This document shows positions 42,170 to 51,977 of a stretch of 64,000 nt of DNA, one piece after another. The translations under genes were made by a program, and so were the position numbers. The notes under the pieces are model-generated. The model ran no database searches and was not told the DNA's origin. It saw nothing but the letters and a program-made list of their open reading frames with translations. Source of the stretch: Idiomarina sp. MD25a (GTDB lineage: Bacteria; Pseudomonadota; Gammaproteobacteria; Enterobacterales; Alteromonadaceae). Numbering within the stretch: position 1 is the stretch's first letter; the number at the start of each line of letters is the position of its first letter. The stretch covers positions 248,066-312,065 of the forward strand of contig NZ_MDGT01000002.1 in the NCBI RefSeq assembly GCF_001870515.1. The letters are read 5' to 3'.

Positions 42170-43153
42170 TTAATTGAATAATATTTCAGAGCCAATCTCA
42201 AACGAGCGTAAGCGGTCGTCAACATCATAGGCGTTGCAAGTTAGGATTACCTCGTCGACTCGTGTTTGCTCAATAAATTGATTGAGGTGGCGAGCAACCG
42301 TGTCTTTAGTTCCCACCGCGGTGAAGTTTAAAGCATGATTTACTGCGGCTAACTCATAAGGATCCGCGATCGTTTGAATATCATCGACAGGGGGCTGCAT
42401 GCGTCCGGGCATCCCGCGACGTAAATTAATGAACTGTTGCTGCATCGATGTCATCATGCGGCGAGCTTGGGTATCGGTATCCGCTGCAAAAAGGTTTAAT
42501 GCGGCAGCCGCGTACGGTTGTTCAAGGTATCGTGACGGTTTGAACTGCTTTCGATAGAGCGTTAAGGCATGGCTTAGATGATCGGGAGCGAAGTGAGATG
42601 CAAACGCGTAGGGTAGCCCGAGTCGCGCGGCGAGTTGAGCACCAAAAGTACTCGAGCCGAGTATCCAAACAGGAATGTTTTGCTGAAAACCGGGAATCGC
42701 TTTAATCGAATCGTCTTCATCAGCCTCGGCGAGATAGCCGAGCAGCTCTTGCACATCATTAGGAAATTGCTCGGCGTCATTGGGTGTTCGCCTAAGAGCG
42801 CGCAGTGTTCTTCCATCAGTACCCGGAGCTCGACCTAACCCCAAGTCGATGCGGTTGGGATATAAAGCATCGAGCGTACCAAATTGTTCGGCAACAATGT
42901 AGGGCGCGTGATTGGGTAACATGATACCAGCGGAACCGATCCGAATGGATTGAGTCTGACTCGCGATATGACCTAGAACAACCGCTGTTGCGGCGCTCGC
43001 GATTCCTGTCATATTATGATGTTCAGCCATCCAATAACGATGATAACCCCATTTCTCGGCCTGTTGAGCAATATGAACAGCGTTTTTAAGCGACTCAGCA
43101 ACCGTGCCAGTATCTGGCACGGGCGCTAAGTCTAAAATACTCACTTGCGGCAA
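42170..43153 (-). CDS. LLM-class flavin-dependent oxidoreductase
   Basis: A 327-residue luciferase-like monooxygenase-fold protein. Early [19 protein letters not shown] and the later [20 protein letters not shown] are the conserved flavin-site segments of the YhbW-type group. It starts at TTG with AGGAG 7 bp upstream. It is one base downstream of an SDR gene and probably cotranscribed. The substrate is not known. Confidence 0.88.
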   Translation of the reverse strand: MPQVSILDLAPVPDTGTVAESLKNAVHIAQQAEKWGYHRYWMAEHHNMTGIASAATAVVLGHIASQTQSIRIGSAGIMLPNHAPYIVAEQFGTLDALYPNRIDLGLGRAPGTDGRTLRALRRTPNDAEQFPNDVQELLGYLAEADEDDSIKAIPGFQQNIPVWILGSSTFGAQLAARLGLPYAFASHFAPDHLSHALTLYRKQFKPSRYLEQPYAAAALNLFAADTDTQARRMMTSMQQQFINLRRGMPGRMQPPVDDIQTIADPYELAAVNHALNFTAVGTKDTVARHLNQFIEQTRVDEVILTCNAYDVDDRLRSFEIGSEILFN

Positions 43154-43154
43154 A

Positions 43155-43892
43155 CTACAACTCCTGCTTTGTAGGACGAATAATCATCTCATTAACGTCG
43201 ACTTCGCTCGGTTGTTCAATCGCAAACGTGATTGCACGTGCGATAGAGTCAGAGCCGATTGCGTCTTGATACAGATCATCCGCCATTTCTTTCGAGTCCT
43301 TGTGACTGATATGGTCAGTCAATTCAGTACTTACAGCACCCGGTGAAATATTGGTCGCTCTGACCTCGCCATTTGATTCCTGACGAATGCCTTCGCTGAT
43401 TGCTTTGACAGCAAATTTTGTCGCGCAATAAACGGTAGCGCCAGGGAACACCACATGACCTGCGACGGATGACAAGTTAATAATGTGACCGGCCTTCTGT
43501 TTGCGCATACTCGGCAGTACAGCTGCCACTCCATACATGACACCCTTAATATTAACGTCGATCATTTGGTCCCATTCATCAATTTTCAATTCATCGAGTG
43601 GAGCCAGTGGCATGAGACCGGCATTATTAACCAGTACATCAATCCGTCCAAAGTGCTCTAATGCGGTGTCGGCTAACGCTTGCACTTGGGCTTTATCGGT
43701 CACGTCGACGGTCTTGTAAATAGCCTCGCCACCTTCACTGTTGATAGTATCGGTGAGCGCTTTAAGCCGCTCTTCGCGACGAGCACCTAAAACCAGCTTT
43801 GCGCCTTTGTGAGCCAACATTTTAGCAGTCTCTTCGCCTAAACCGCTACTTGCACCCGTGATAATAACGACTTTGTTTGCTACTTCAGACAT
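43155..43892 (-). CDS. SDR-family NADP-dependent oxidoreductase
   Basis: A 245-residue classical short-chain dehydrogenase. [19 protein letters not shown] is the cofactor motif, NNAG follows, the Ser is in [11 protein letters not shown] and YCATKFAVK is the catalytic YxxxK. It resembles YdfG/serine-3-dehydrogenase-type enzymes. GGAGTAAAAG precedes the ATG. It forms a pair with the LLM oxidoreductase. Confidence 0.88.
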   Translation of the reverse strand: MSEVANKVVIITGASSGLGEETAKMLAHKGAKLVLGARREERLKALTDTINSEGGEAIYKTVDVTDKAQVQALADTALEHFGRIDVLVNNAGLMPLAPLDELKIDEWDQMIDVNIKGVMYGVAAVLPSMRKQKAGHIINLSSVAGHVVFPGATVYCATKFAVKAISEGIRQESNGEVRATNISPGAVSTELTDHISHKDSKEMADDLYQDAIGSDSIARAITFAIEQPSEVDVNEMIIRPTKQEL

Positions 43893-44060
43893 CTTTTACT
43901 CCAATTTACTTTATATGTGTGCCTTTGTTCTACGTGTCGTAGCTATTTTGGATTGATCGTTTCGCTTTAGCACATGCGTAAAGATCATGAAAAGCGCTAC
44001 AGATATTTTGTAAAGACATGCTAATTTTAGTGGAACGAATATAGGCAAAGAGGATTGTTT

Positions 44061-44693
44061 ATGAACAAACGACTCATCGTTTTAGGTGTGGCGAGTGCGT
44101 TGGCACTGTCGGCTTGCTCGAATACCATGAGCAATACACAGAAGGGCGCGGCAATTGGTGCGGTCGCAGGTGCCGTTATCGGTAAAGGTACGGGCGATCA
44201 TGATAAAAGCCGTTATCTTTGGGGCGCAGCTGTCGGCGCACTTGCGGGTAGCGCCATCGGAAACTACATGGATAAGCAGGAGGAGGCTTTTCGTGAAGAG
44301 CTAGCCGGTTCTGGTGTGCAAGTGATTCGTGATGGCGATAATATTCGTTTGCAACTGCCCGGAAACATCACCTTTGCGTCCGATAGTGCGAATATTTCTC
44401 AGAATTTCTATCCTGTGTTGGAAGACGTAGCCGCAGTGCTGAATAAGTACAATAAAACGACCATGATGATTGAGGGTCATACGGACAGCACGGGATCTGC
44501 TGAACATAACCAACAATTATCGCTGAATCGAGCCAACGCGGTGCGTAACTATTTAGTCGGTTATGGTGTCGACTCACGTCGTGTGACGACGCAGGGTTTT
44601 GGTGAGAGTATGCCTGTGGCGAGCAATGACACTGCACAAGGTCGTCAACAAAACCGCCGCGTCGAACTACGCATTATTCCAAATCAGGAATAA
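44061..44693 (+). CDS. OmpA-family lipoprotein (YiaD-like)
   Basis: A 210-residue outer-membrane lipoprotein with an LSACS lipobox. A glycine-zipper region follows (GAAIGAVAGAVIGKGTG and GAAVGALAGSAIGNYM), and then an OmpA-like peptidoglycan-binding domain from about residue 100 (IEGHTDSTG, LSLNRANAVRNYL, GFGESMPVASN, GRQQNRRVELRI). It tethers the outer membrane to peptidoglycan. An upstream TTG at 44055 is in frame, but AGAGG favours the ATG at 44061. Confidence 0.9.
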   Translation: MNKRLIVLGVASALALSACSNTMSNTQKGAAIGAVAGAVIGKGTGDHDKSRYLWGAAVGALAGSAIGNYMDKQEEAFREELAGSGVQVIRDGDNIRLQLPGNITFASDSANISQNFYPVLEDVAAVLNKYNKTTMMIEGHTDSTGSAEHNQQLSLNRANAVRNYLVGYGVDSRRVTTQGFGESMPVASNDTAQGRQQNRRVELRIIPNQE

Positions 44694-44700
44694 CTAAGTC

Positions 44701-44729
44701 ATGAGGCTAGTCTTTAGCGCTAGCCTCAT
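44701..44729. terminator. Convergent terminator between OmpA lipoprotein and SPFH genes
   Basis: ATGAGGCTAG, 9-nt loop, CTAGCCTCAT: a 10-bp stem containing the SPFH stop codon and lying 7 bp past the OmpA gene stop. TTTCC follows on the plus strand. Likely bidirectional. Confidence 0.55.
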
Positions 44730-45612
44730 TTCCTCGAATAACGGCCTGATTAAACTGCTCAAACTGATTCGTTGGCATCGGTACCATAATCACTTTGCTA
44801 TTTGCAGTATCAAGGGCTGCAAGGGTGTCGACATAGTTAGTAAATTTAAGAAGATCGATAACATCATGAGCGCTGATATCGCTATCTTCTTTACGCACCA
44901 ACGCGATACTTTCGCTTAAGCCTTCAGCGATGGCTTTGCGTTGTCCCGCGACACCTTCACCTTGTAGAATTTTTGACTCTTTATCGGCTTCAGCTTTCTT
45001 AACCGCGAGGATTTTTTCAGCTTCTGCTTGGTGTTCTGCTGCTCGACGCTCACGTTCGGCTGCGTTGATCTTATTCATTGAATGTTTGACCTCTTCATCA
45101 GGGTCAATGTCGGTAACCAACGATGCAATAATATTGAAGCCGTAACCTTCTATAACGCTCTCTAATTCTGCTTGCACTGCGTCGCTGATCGCATCTTTAT
45201 TATCAAATACTTCATCGAGTGGTTGTTTAGGTATTTGCGCACGCACCGAATTAAAAATATAGCTTTCCATCTGACGCTCGGGGTCTTCGAGTTGGTAGAA
45301 AGCATTGTAAACGGCGTCTTTATTCTCGACTCGATACTGCACACTGACGCGGACGGTTACAAAGACATTATCTTGTGTTTTCGTTTCAACACTGACTTGT
45401 AACTCTCGCGTTCGCATTGACTGCTTGTGAGCTACGCGTTCGATAATCGGAATAATAAAGTTTAAGCCAGGAGTGAGCATACGGCGATATTTACCAAACA
45501 ACTCAATAACATAAACTTGTTGCTGCGGAACGATTCGAACAGATAGCACTAATAAAATGATGATCGCTAAAATGATCAACAGCGTGGGTAAAGGGGATTG
45601 AAATGCTGACAT
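44707..45612 (-). CDS. SPFH/stomatin-family membrane protein (QmcA-like)
   Basis: A 301-residue protein. One N-terminal membrane helix (LLIILAIIILLVLSVRIV) is followed by the SPFH domain (VPQQQVYVIELFGKYRRML, QDNVFVTVRVSVQYRVEN). An Ala/Glu-rich coiled coil runs about residues 185-235 (AAERERRAAEHQAEAEKILA). It forms large membrane rings with chaperone-like control of proteases such as FtsH. No NfeD partner gene is adjacent. GAGGAAATCAA precedes the ATG. Confidence 0.88.
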   Translation of the reverse strand: MSAFQSPLPTLLIILAIIILLVLSVRIVPQQQVYVIELFGKYRRMLTPGLNFIIPIIERVAHKQSMRTRELQVSVETKTQDNVFVTVRVSVQYRVENKDAVYNAFYQLEDPERQMESYIFNSVRAQIPKQPLDEVFDNKDAISDAVQAELESVIEGYGFNIIASLVTDIDPDEEVKHSMNKINAAERERRAAEHQAEAEKILAVKKAEADKESKILQGEGVAGQRKAIAEGLSESIALVRKEDSDISAHDVIDLLKFTNYVDTLAALDTANSKVIMVPMPTNQFEQFNQAVIRGNEASAKD

Positions 45613-45692
45613 TTGATTTCCTCAAATTGATTTTATTGGAGCATATAGTGACACCCCGCTAAAAACAAATACAGACGTTGCTTATGCCTTTT

Positions 45693-45736
45693 TGTGATGT
45701 CAATATGTGTAAATGTAATGTAAAATTGACGTCACA
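45693..45736. promoter_or_regulatory. Inverted repeat in the S8 protease promoter region
   Basis: TGTGATGTCAAT (45693-45704) and ATTGACGTCACA (45725-45736) are a 12-base inverted repeat with one mismatch and a 20-nt spacer. It lies 84-127 bp before the protease start and contains TGTGA and TCACA half-sites as in CRP sites, but too far apart for a single CRP site. A regulator site or hairpin is possible. Confidence 0.5.
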
Positions 45737-45819
45737 TTTGTTTACACAAAATATACATGTGTTAATGATAAGTAACTGGCTTTGGTCAGTGATCTTCAAA
45801 TAACAAAAAAAGGTTAACC

Positions 45820-47661
45820 ATGTATAAACATATAAGTTCTAAGAAAAATCAAAGACTTGCCGTGTGGGTGAGTGCTGCACTTTCGACCGCAGTGGTCCCC
45901 TCAGCTGTCGCGGTTAACCAATCTTTTCAGCCGCCTAAGGCGTCAGTAGGACTTCCGTCACAAAACATAACGCCTCAACAATCGTTGACGACAGGCTTCA
46001 TTGTTACCTTTAAAGAACGTTCACAAGTAATGAATGAGATGGCGAATCAAGCAGCGCAACGAGGTCTTAATCGTGCAGCCGCAGTAGCCAATGCAGCGAG
46101 TCGTGTCGCACGCGATTTCTCTGCCCAGACCGGGGATTCAATTAAGTTTGAGCGTGAAATGGGTCTGGCTAACCATTTTGTGTTTGATCTTGATAAGAAA
46201 ATTCCGCCCGGACAGGCGAAAAAGATGATGGCGCAAATTGCCAAGCACCCTGAGGTGGCGAGTGTTGAAGAAAACAAATTATTACGTCACTTTGCGACTC
46301 CCAACGATCCGGATTACAACGATCAGTGGCACTATTACGAGTCCACTGGCGGGCTTAATGTTGAAAACGCCTGGAATAGCGTGACTGGAGCAGGCACCGT
46401 GGTGGCTGTTCTAGATACTGGGTACCGCCCTCATGGTGATCTCGTAGGTAACATCTTACCCGGCTATGACATGATTTCGAATAGCTTCATTGGTAATGAT
46501 GGTAATGGCCGTGACTCTGATCCTCGCGATCCGGGTGACTGGGTGAGTGCGGGAGCCTGCGGTAACGGCTATCCTGCTCAAGATCAGGACTCAAGCTGGC
46601 ACGGTACGCATGTTGCGGGCACCATTGCCGCTGTAACTAACAATGGCCAAGGCGTTGCTGGGGTTGCATACGGGGCAAAAGTCGTACCTGTGCGTGTTCT
46701 CGGTCGTTGCGGCGGTACCACGGCAGATATCGCTGATGGTATTATTTGGGCCTCAGGTGGTTCGGTATCGGGCGTACCAAGCAATGCGAATCCAGCCGAC
46801 GTTATCAATATGAGCTTAGGTGGACAGGGCTCTTGCTCGAGCGCAACGCAGCAGGCTATTAATATTGCCCGAGGTAACGGCACCACGGTGGTTGTGGCAT
46901 CAGGCAATAGCAATGATAACTCGACCAATTATAATCCGGGTAACTGTAGTGGCGTCGTGAACGTTGCGGCGACTAACCGCAATGGAAGCCGAGCTTACTA
47001 CTCTAACTACGGCTCTAACGTGGATGTTGCTGCACCGGGTGGCGCAATGTCTTACGCAAACGATCCGAATGGCGTACTTTCTACCTACAACTCGGGTAGT
47101 AGTACACCAGGTAGTGATACTTATGGTTATAGCCAAGGAACATCAATGGCCACGCCTCACGTAGCGGGTGTAGCGGCATTGATTAAAGAGGCTAACCCGA
47201 GCGCTAGCCCGGATGATGTTGAGAGCATATTGAAGCAAACAGCACGAAGCTTTCCAGGAAGTTGTAGTGGTTGTGGCACCGGTATTGTCGATGCCAGCAG
47301 TGCAGTAACCAGCGCTTCGGGTGGCGGCTCGGGAGATCCGGGTGATGGCGGCGCGACCGGTGGTGGCGGTAGTGTCAGCGACCTTTCCGCATCAACAGGT
47401 AACTGGGTGCGTTATACGATTGAAGTACCTGCGGGTATGAGCAGCTTAGATATTGATATCTCAGGCGGCTCAGGTGATGCCGACTTATATGTCCAATATG
47501 GAAGCCAACCCGGAACCAATAGTTACGATTGTCGTCCTTATTTAAGTGGCAATAATGAAAGCTGTAGCTTCTCGAATCCACAGTCAGGTACTTGGCATAT
47601 TGGAATTCGTGCTTATCAAAGCTTCAGTGGCGTAACACTGGATGCTTTTTATAATCCATAG
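45820..47661 (+). CDS. Secreted S8 (subtilisin-like) serine protease with PPC domain
   Basis: A 613-residue exoprotease. It has a signal peptide, then a propeptide with an I9-like fold (GFIVTFKERSQ to EEN near 155). The catalytic triad is Asp in VVAVLDTGY near 199, His in SWHGTHVAGTIA near 260 and Ser in GTSMATPHVAGVAAL near 441. A Gly-rich linker near 500-525 leads to a C-terminal PPC domain (WVRYTIEVPAGMSSLDIDIS, GDADLYVQYGSQP), which is usually cleaved off and helps secretion or substrate binding. Likely exported by type II secretion to digest extracellular protein. Confidence 0.92.
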   Translation: MYKHISSKKNQRLAVWVSAALSTAVVPSAVAVNQSFQPPKASVGLPSQNITPQQSLTTGFIVTFKERSQVMNEMANQAAQRGLNRAAAVANAASRVARDFSAQTGDSIKFEREMGLANHFVFDLDKKIPPGQAKKMMAQIAKHPEVASVEENKLLRHFATPNDPDYNDQWHYYESTGGLNVENAWNSVTGAGTVVAVLDTGYRPHGDLVGNILPGYDMISNSFIGNDGNGRDSDPRDPGDWVSAGACGNGYPAQDQDSSWHGTHVAGTIAAVTNNGQGVAGVAYGAKVVPVRVLGRCGGTTADIADGIIWASGGSVSGVPSNANPADVINMSLGGQGSCSSATQQAINIARGNGTTVVVASGNSNDNSTNYNPGNCSGVVNVAATNRNGSRAYYSNYGSNVDVAAPGGAMSYANDPNGVLSTYNSGSSTPGSDTYGYSQGTSMATPHVAGVAALIKEANPSASPDDVESILKQTARSFPGSCSGCGTGIVDASSAVTSASGGGSGDPGDGGATGGGGSVSDLSASTGNWVRYTIEVPAGMSSLDIDISGGSGDADLYVQYGSQPGTNSYDCRPYLSGNNESCSFSNPQSGTWHIGIRAYQSFSGVTLDAFYNP

Positions 47662-47684
47662 TAAAGATTGTTGTAATTAAATAA

Positions 47685-47714
47685 TAAACGCAGGCTTTCA
47701 TCGGCCTGCGTTTA
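47685..47714 (+). terminator. Rho-independent terminator of the S8 protease gene
   Basis: TAAACGCAGGC, 8-nt loop, GCCTGCGTTTA, then TTGTATTT: an 11-bp perfect stem 23 bp after the protease stop. I see no gene in the 227 bases from here to the chemoreceptor start. Confidence 0.75.
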
Positions 47715-47941
47715 TTGTATTTAAAACGTACTTAATGGTTAAACTCTCGCCGAACAGCACTGTCGTGTGCTCCTTTGATTGGTTTTTTAGTAACTTTTCA
47801 ATTATTTTGAAGCATCGCTCCGTTGAGTACGCATATTTGTTTAAAATATAGAAATATCCCCTTTTTATAACAATAAACATATAGCGGTCACTCAACAATG
47901 GGTCATTATAACCGTTGAAAATTCATTAAAGAGCCGTATCA

Positions 47942-49108
47942 ATGACGTTTAGAAAGTTACCCGTAAATACCCTCAACACCATTAATCTATTAGTCGTTCT
48001 GCTAGTCGCATGTTGTTTTTATATCAGCACATTTGTTGGTGCGTCGGTGTTACTCAATGGCATTATAGTGTTACTAATCTCGTTATCCATTCTGCTGTTC
48101 ATATTGGTTCGTCGTAGTCTACACTTTGGATTGACCGAACTTTCGCAGATGGCACAAGCGATTGGTGATGGTAACTTAGATGCTCGAGTTGATCTGGATA
48201 AGGAAAATGAATTTGGTCGCATTGCACGTAATTTAAGTCGGGCGCTGAAGCGTTTTCAACGTATCTTAAGAGAGGTCGATGACTCGGCGGAACAACTGAA
48301 TAAACTGGCGGAGCAGACTTCGAAAAGCTCTGACCGCTCGCGGTTGACCTCCGATCGACTGAATGAACAATCGAGTCAGTTAGCAACGACAACAGAAGAA
48401 GTCTCAACAAGTATGTCTGAAGTTGCCCAATCCATTGATCGTGTAAATGAAAATGCCGAGCAGGTAAGTGAACTCAGTCAAAGCTCTAACGCGCAGTTTC
48501 AGTCTCTGCTCGAGCGATTAAAAGCCTTGACCGCAGCTGTTTCTCGGTTTGATGTGAGTTTTGATAAGGTTGAGAAAAGCGCTGCTAAAATTCATGATTT
48601 TGTAGTGATTATCGAAAATATTGCTGAACAAACTAATTTGTTAGCGCTCAATGCGGCGATTGAAGCGGCACGGGCGGGTGATCAAGGACGGGGTTTTGCC
48701 GTCGTTGCTGACGAAGTGAGGGCTTTAGCGCATAAAACCCAGCAATCGACCAAAGATATAACGAGTATGACCGAAGAATTGCGCGCATTAATCGCCGAGT
48801 CGGCGAACACCTCCGATGAAGCGCTTGAATCGTCAAAGTACGCGGAAAGCATCGCGGATAGCAGTATCAGCCAAGCACAGACCATGTTACAGATGATTAC
48901 TGCTATTAGCGACGAAATAGCGGCCGTACGAGATGCAACACAGGAGCAAAATCGTGCTACAGACTCTATAAGTATTAATATTCAGACACTGAGTGAACTG
49001 TGTGATGATGCGTCTGAGCAAGCCGACTCTTTGCATGATAATACACTCTCATTATCACAATTAAGTGAACGTATCGTCACCGCTATGGACAAACTGGACG
49101 ATGATTAG
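47942..49108 (+). CDS. Methyl-accepting chemotaxis protein without periplasmic sensor
   Basis: A 388-residue chemoreceptor. The N-terminus is only a two-helix membrane hairpin (residues 13-57) with almost no periplasmic loop. A HAMP-like linker follows ([20 protein letters not shown]), then the signalling coiled coil with the conserved hairpin tip [20 protein letters not shown] near residue 225. It lacks an obvious ligand-binding domain, so it may sense membrane state, energy or cytoplasmic cues. There is no CheW-binding anomaly. It converges on the sirtuin gene with a 4-bp overlap. Confidence 0.88.
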   Translation: MTFRKLPVNTLNTINLLVVLLVACCFYISTFVGASVLLNGIIVLLISLSILLFILVRRSLHFGLTELSQMAQAIGDGNLDARVDLDKENEFGRIARNLSRALKRFQRILREVDDSAEQLNKLAEQTSKSSDRSRLTSDRLNEQSSQLATTTEEVSTSMSEVAQSIDRVNENAEQVSELSQSSNAQFQSLLERLKALTAAVSRFDVSFDKVEKSAAKIHDFVVIIENIAEQTNLLALNAAIEAARAGDQGRGFAVVADEVRALAHKTQQSTKDITSMTEELRALIAESANTSDEALESSKYAESIADSSISQAQTMLQMITAISDEIAAVRDATQEQNRATDSISINIQTLSELCDDASEQADSLHDNTLSLSQLSERIVTAMDKLDDD

Positions 49109-49938
49109 TCGATGAGCAAATGGCTCAATTGAAGTAATGTGCTAGAGATGTTTGCGTCGAGTTTTATGGTGGCTAGCTCATCGGCACGAGTAATACCTTT
49201 AGTAAGAAGAATAACCGGTTTATTGTGTTGATGAGCGTATCGGGCAAAGCGGAACCCCGAGAAAACTTTTAAAGAGGAGCCTACGACAAACAAGCCTGCG
49301 CTATTATCAATGGCTTGATAACAGGCTTCAACTCGTGTTTTGGGTACATTATCTCCGAAGTAGACCACATCAGGCTTTAAGATCCCGCCACAATGATCGC
49401 AATGGATGAGTTTAAACTCATCCGTTGGTGCTGATAGTGTTGCGTCGCCATCCGGTTTAATGGCGGTGGTTGATTGATTAAATTGCGGATTGAGCTGGGC
49501 ATATCGTTGATGTAATTCGAAGCGAGGTGAGCGATCGCCACATGTCATACAGACGATGTCGTTGGCATATCCGTGAAGGTTAATCACCGATGAGCTACCC
49601 GCCTTTTGATGAAGCCCATCGACATTTTGCGTAATAATGGTATCTATTAACCCGTGTTGTTGAAACTGTGCGATAACCTGATGTGCGCGGTTTGGTTGCG
49701 CATGATATAAATTTAACCAGCCGCCAAGACTACGCGCCCAATAGCGTTTTCGCGCCGCATCATTATTCATAAAGTCATGATGTTGCATGGGTGGCGCGTG
49801 AACCCACTGACCTTGAGCATTACGATAGGCGGGGATGCCCGAATCGGTGCTTAGCCCCGCGCCTGACAACAAAGTAAACGGGGTGTTGCCACGAAGCAAT
49901 TCAGCAGCGTTAGCTATTTCAGACGCGTGATCATACAT
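49105..49938 (-). CDS. Sir2-family NAD-dependent protein deacylase
   Basis: A 277-residue sirtuin. [18 protein letters not shown] is the NAD motif, [13 protein letters not shown] and INLHGYAN hold the catalytic His, and two Cys pairs bind zinc (CMTCGD and HCDHCGG). [20 protein letters not shown] and AYRNA fit class II/III-type deacylases. The frame is open upstream to 50088, but the extra 50 residues do not resemble a sirtuin N-terminus. The ATG at 49938 begins the standard fold. Confidence 0.88.
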   Translation of the reverse strand: MYDHASEIANAAELLRGNTPFTLLSGAGLSTDSGIPAYRNAQGQWVHAPPMQHHDFMNNDAARKRYWARSLGGWLNLYHAQPNRAHQVIAQFQQHGLIDTIITQNVDGLHQKAGSSSVINLHGYANDIVCMTCGDRSPRFELHQRYAQLNPQFNQSTTAIKPDGDATLSAPTDEFKLIHCDHCGGILKPDVVYFGDNVPKTRVEACYQAIDNSAGLFVVGSSLKVFSGFRFARYAHQHNKPVILLTKGITRADELATIKLDANISSTLLQLSHLLID

Positions 49939-50076
49939 AAAAATTGAACTTTTTCTGAAAAAGAGGGTCGAAGTGATTGCGCGATCAAGCGTAGCACGAA
50001 GTGCAAAGCATTGACACACGATAAATCTTTTTCTATAACAATACGTTAACAAAAATAACAACAAATTGGGGGCGCT

Positions 50077-50166
50077 ATGAAGAAGCATTCGACGGCATTA
50101 TTCGTACCAATTATAACGTTAACTTTATTGCTGATGGGGAGTCTTTGGTTAACGATACCTAGTTAA
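50077..50166 (+). CDS. Predicted 29-residue membrane peptide
   Basis: MKKHSTALFVPIITLTLLLM followed by nine more residues (GSLWLTIPS). It is one hydrophobic helix after a basic start, typical of small bacterial membrane proteins. TTGGGGGCGCT just before the ATG is a usable ribosome site. It ends 4 bp from the stop of the convergent response regulator. I do not recognise the family. Confidence 0.55.
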   Translation: MKKHSTALFVPIITLTLLLMGSLWLTIPS

Positions 50167-50170
50167 TAAT

Positions 50171-50767
50171 CTATAACCATCCTTTTAGCTGGGCAATACG
50201 AGCCGCCTCGACGCGGTTTTTAGCACCGACTTTTGCAATCGCTTCCGATAGGTAGTTACGCGCAGTGCCCTCAGCGATAAATAGTTGCTTGGCAATCGCT
50301 GATGTTGCTAGCCCATCGGCGGCTAATCGGAGGGCTTTGCGTTCTTTTTCTGTTAGCGGATCAATTTGATTAAAGCTGTTGAGCAGTAGCTCAGAGTCAA
50401 TGACGCGTTTGCCTGCCAAAATAGCGGTTAACGATTGCATGAGTTGCTCGACCGGCGCATCTTTGAGTAGAAAACCATCGACGCCCGCTTGGACGGCGCG
50501 ACTCACGTAACCACACCGGTTAAATGTAGTAATGATCACCGTTTTAGTGGTTGTTGAATTAGCCTTAACCCACTGCACTAAGTCAATCCCGGTCATGTGA
50601 GGCATCTCTATATCTGTCAGAAGTAAATCGTAAGCGTTCTTTTTAAGTTGAGCTTTAGCCTCGTTTCCATCAGCGGCTTCGTCTACCTCATAACCACCAT
50701 CCAAGCGCAACAGACTCGCCAAGGCAGTCCGCACCATTGCTTGGTCCTCCGCCAATAATATTTTCAT
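50171..50767 (-). CDS. NarL/LuxR-family response regulator (DesR-like)
   Basis: A 198-residue regulator. The receiver domain holds phospho-acceptor Asp52 (LLLTDIEMPHMTG), an early acidic pair (AEDQ) and Lys in GFLLKDAPV. A LuxR-type helix-turn-helix fills residues 132-198 (LTEKERKALRLAADGLATSA). It pairs with the kinase gene 2 bp upstream. The likely target is the divergent ABC transporter operon at 51978 and a palindrome between them. Confidence 0.9.
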   Translation of the reverse strand: MKILLAEDQAMVRTALASLLRLDGGYEVDEAADGNEAKAQLKKNAYDLLLTDIEMPHMTGIDLVQWVKANSTTTKTVIITTFNRCGYVSRAVQAGVDGFLLKDAPVEQLMQSLTAILAGKRVIDSELLLNSFNQIDPLTEKERKALRLAADGLATSAIAKQLFIAEGTARNYLSEAIAKVGAKNRVEAARIAQLKGWL

Positions 50768-50769
50768 AG

Positions 50770-51855
50770 TCAGGATTCCACTGCGGCTGCGGGTAAGAAG
50801 AGCTTTACTTGGCAGCCTTTTGTTGTGTTGATATCAATATGTCCACCGAGGCGTACGATGCGTTCATTAACCCCTAACAAGCCATTACCAAACTCGAACT
50901 CAGTCACATGACCATTATCGAATACTTCAATGTGGATATTATCAGCCTTGTCTATAAGCTTTATGAGAACGTGATCCCCTTCGCTGTGACGGATGATATT
51001 TGTCACGAGTTCGGTGAGCGCTAGAACAAGCGGCGTTTCATAAGCTCTATTTAACTGACTAAGCGTCCCCTCAACATGAACTTTGAATCCCGCTTCCTGT
51101 AAGCGCACGGACAGTTGTTGTAGCACAAAGTCAAAACCGCCATGCTTATAACCGGTCACGCTCTCTCTGACTTGCTTTAAACACGTCCGTGCAATATCGG
51201 TCAGTTCCTTTAAGTGATGACTGGCTGCATCACTCTGACCCGAGTGGATGTGGCGCTGAGCCAATTCAGCCTTGAGTAGCACACTAGTGAGCGTATGCCC
51301 TAAAGTATCGTGCAGATCGCGAGCAATGCGCTCGCGTTCTAATGTTGTAGCGAGCTGTTCAATTTCTAGATCAGTGCGTTGTTGGCTCAACAAGTGCTTT
51401 TGACGCACGCGCTCGACACGTCCAATGATAAGAATCGCCGTGGTTAATATTGCGCCGTAATAAACAAACCAAGACCACGTGTCGACGACATAGTAATGCA
51501 ACAACGCAAGTGTCAATATAATAGCAAGTAGCCCCAATAGAGCGGGTAGCAGACGATAGGCGAACCCCAGGAAAAAGCCAATAAAGGCGAACATGGTGAT
51601 TGATGCGGGGTTAATTGGGGTAATTGCGCATGCGATCCCATACATAACGATAATCGGTTTCAACATGTGAGCTGAGGAAACGCTGAATGCCCAATAGTAG
51701 CTTGCCACAAAGCCAATCAGCGCAGCTGTCATCGCGAGATATTCCAATACCGTGAACGGGTATAGAAACATCGGCACGACGAAGAAGCCCAGGTTCATCA
51801 AGTAAACCCAAGCGTACTTACGTTCAAGACAGAGCTGTGGTTGTTTTAGTTTCAT
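50770..51855 (-). CDS. HisKA_3-type sensor histidine kinase (DesK-like)
   Basis: A 361-residue membrane kinase. Five to six membrane helices fill residues 15-145 with no clear extracellular domain. The phospho-accepting His182 is in ARDLHDTLGHTLTS, and an HATPase segment (ELVTNIIRHSEGDHVLIKL, GNGLLGVNERIVRLGG) follows. This layout matches DesK-type sensors, which read membrane state or stimuli within the bilayer. It is divergent from the ABC exporter it probably controls. Confidence 0.9.
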   Translation of the reverse strand: MKLKQPQLCLERKYAWVYLMNLGFFVVPMFLYPFTVLEYLAMTAALIGFVASYYWAFSVSSAHMLKPIIVMYGIACAITPINPASITMFAFIGFFLGFAYRLLPALLGLLAIILTLALLHYYVVDTWSWFVYYGAILTTAILIIGRVERVRQKHLLSQQRTDLEIEQLATTLERERIARDLHDTLGHTLTSVLLKAELAQRHIHSGQSDAASHHLKELTDIARTCLKQVRESVTGYKHGGFDFVLQQLSVRLQEAGFKVHVEGTLSQLNRAYETPLVLALTELVTNIIRHSEGDHVLIKLIDKADNIHIEVFDNGHVTEFEFGNGLLGVNERIVRLGGHIDINTTKGCQVKLFLPAAAVES

Positions 51856-51891
51856 AGCCGCATTATGAAACGAACCTTCATTTCATGCTAG

Positions 51892-51903
51892 TGACAATTG
51901 TCA
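51892..51903. promoter_or_regulatory. Palindrome between the kinase/regulator and ABC operons
   Basis: TGACAATTGTCA is a perfect 12-base palindrome, followed by further TGACA-type half-sites (AATGACAAAGATGACT at 51913-51928). LuxR-type response regulators bind such sites. It is the best candidate operator for both divergent operons. Confidence 0.55.
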
Positions 51904-51977
51904 TCACAATCAAATGACAAAGATGACTGACCCCTTTATCGCTAATTCACTAATCTAGCAGAAAATGGAGGTGAGTA

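Noticed and set aside
47698-47898. A 66-codon minus-strand frame between the protease and chemoreceptor
   Set aside because: It overlaps the protease terminator, lacks a ribosome site and has low-complexity content.
49939-50088. Fifty-residue extension of the sirtuin with a hydrophobic stretch that could be read as a membrane anchor
   Set aside because: The sirtuin fold starts at the ATG 49938, and the extension covers the promoter region of the gene.
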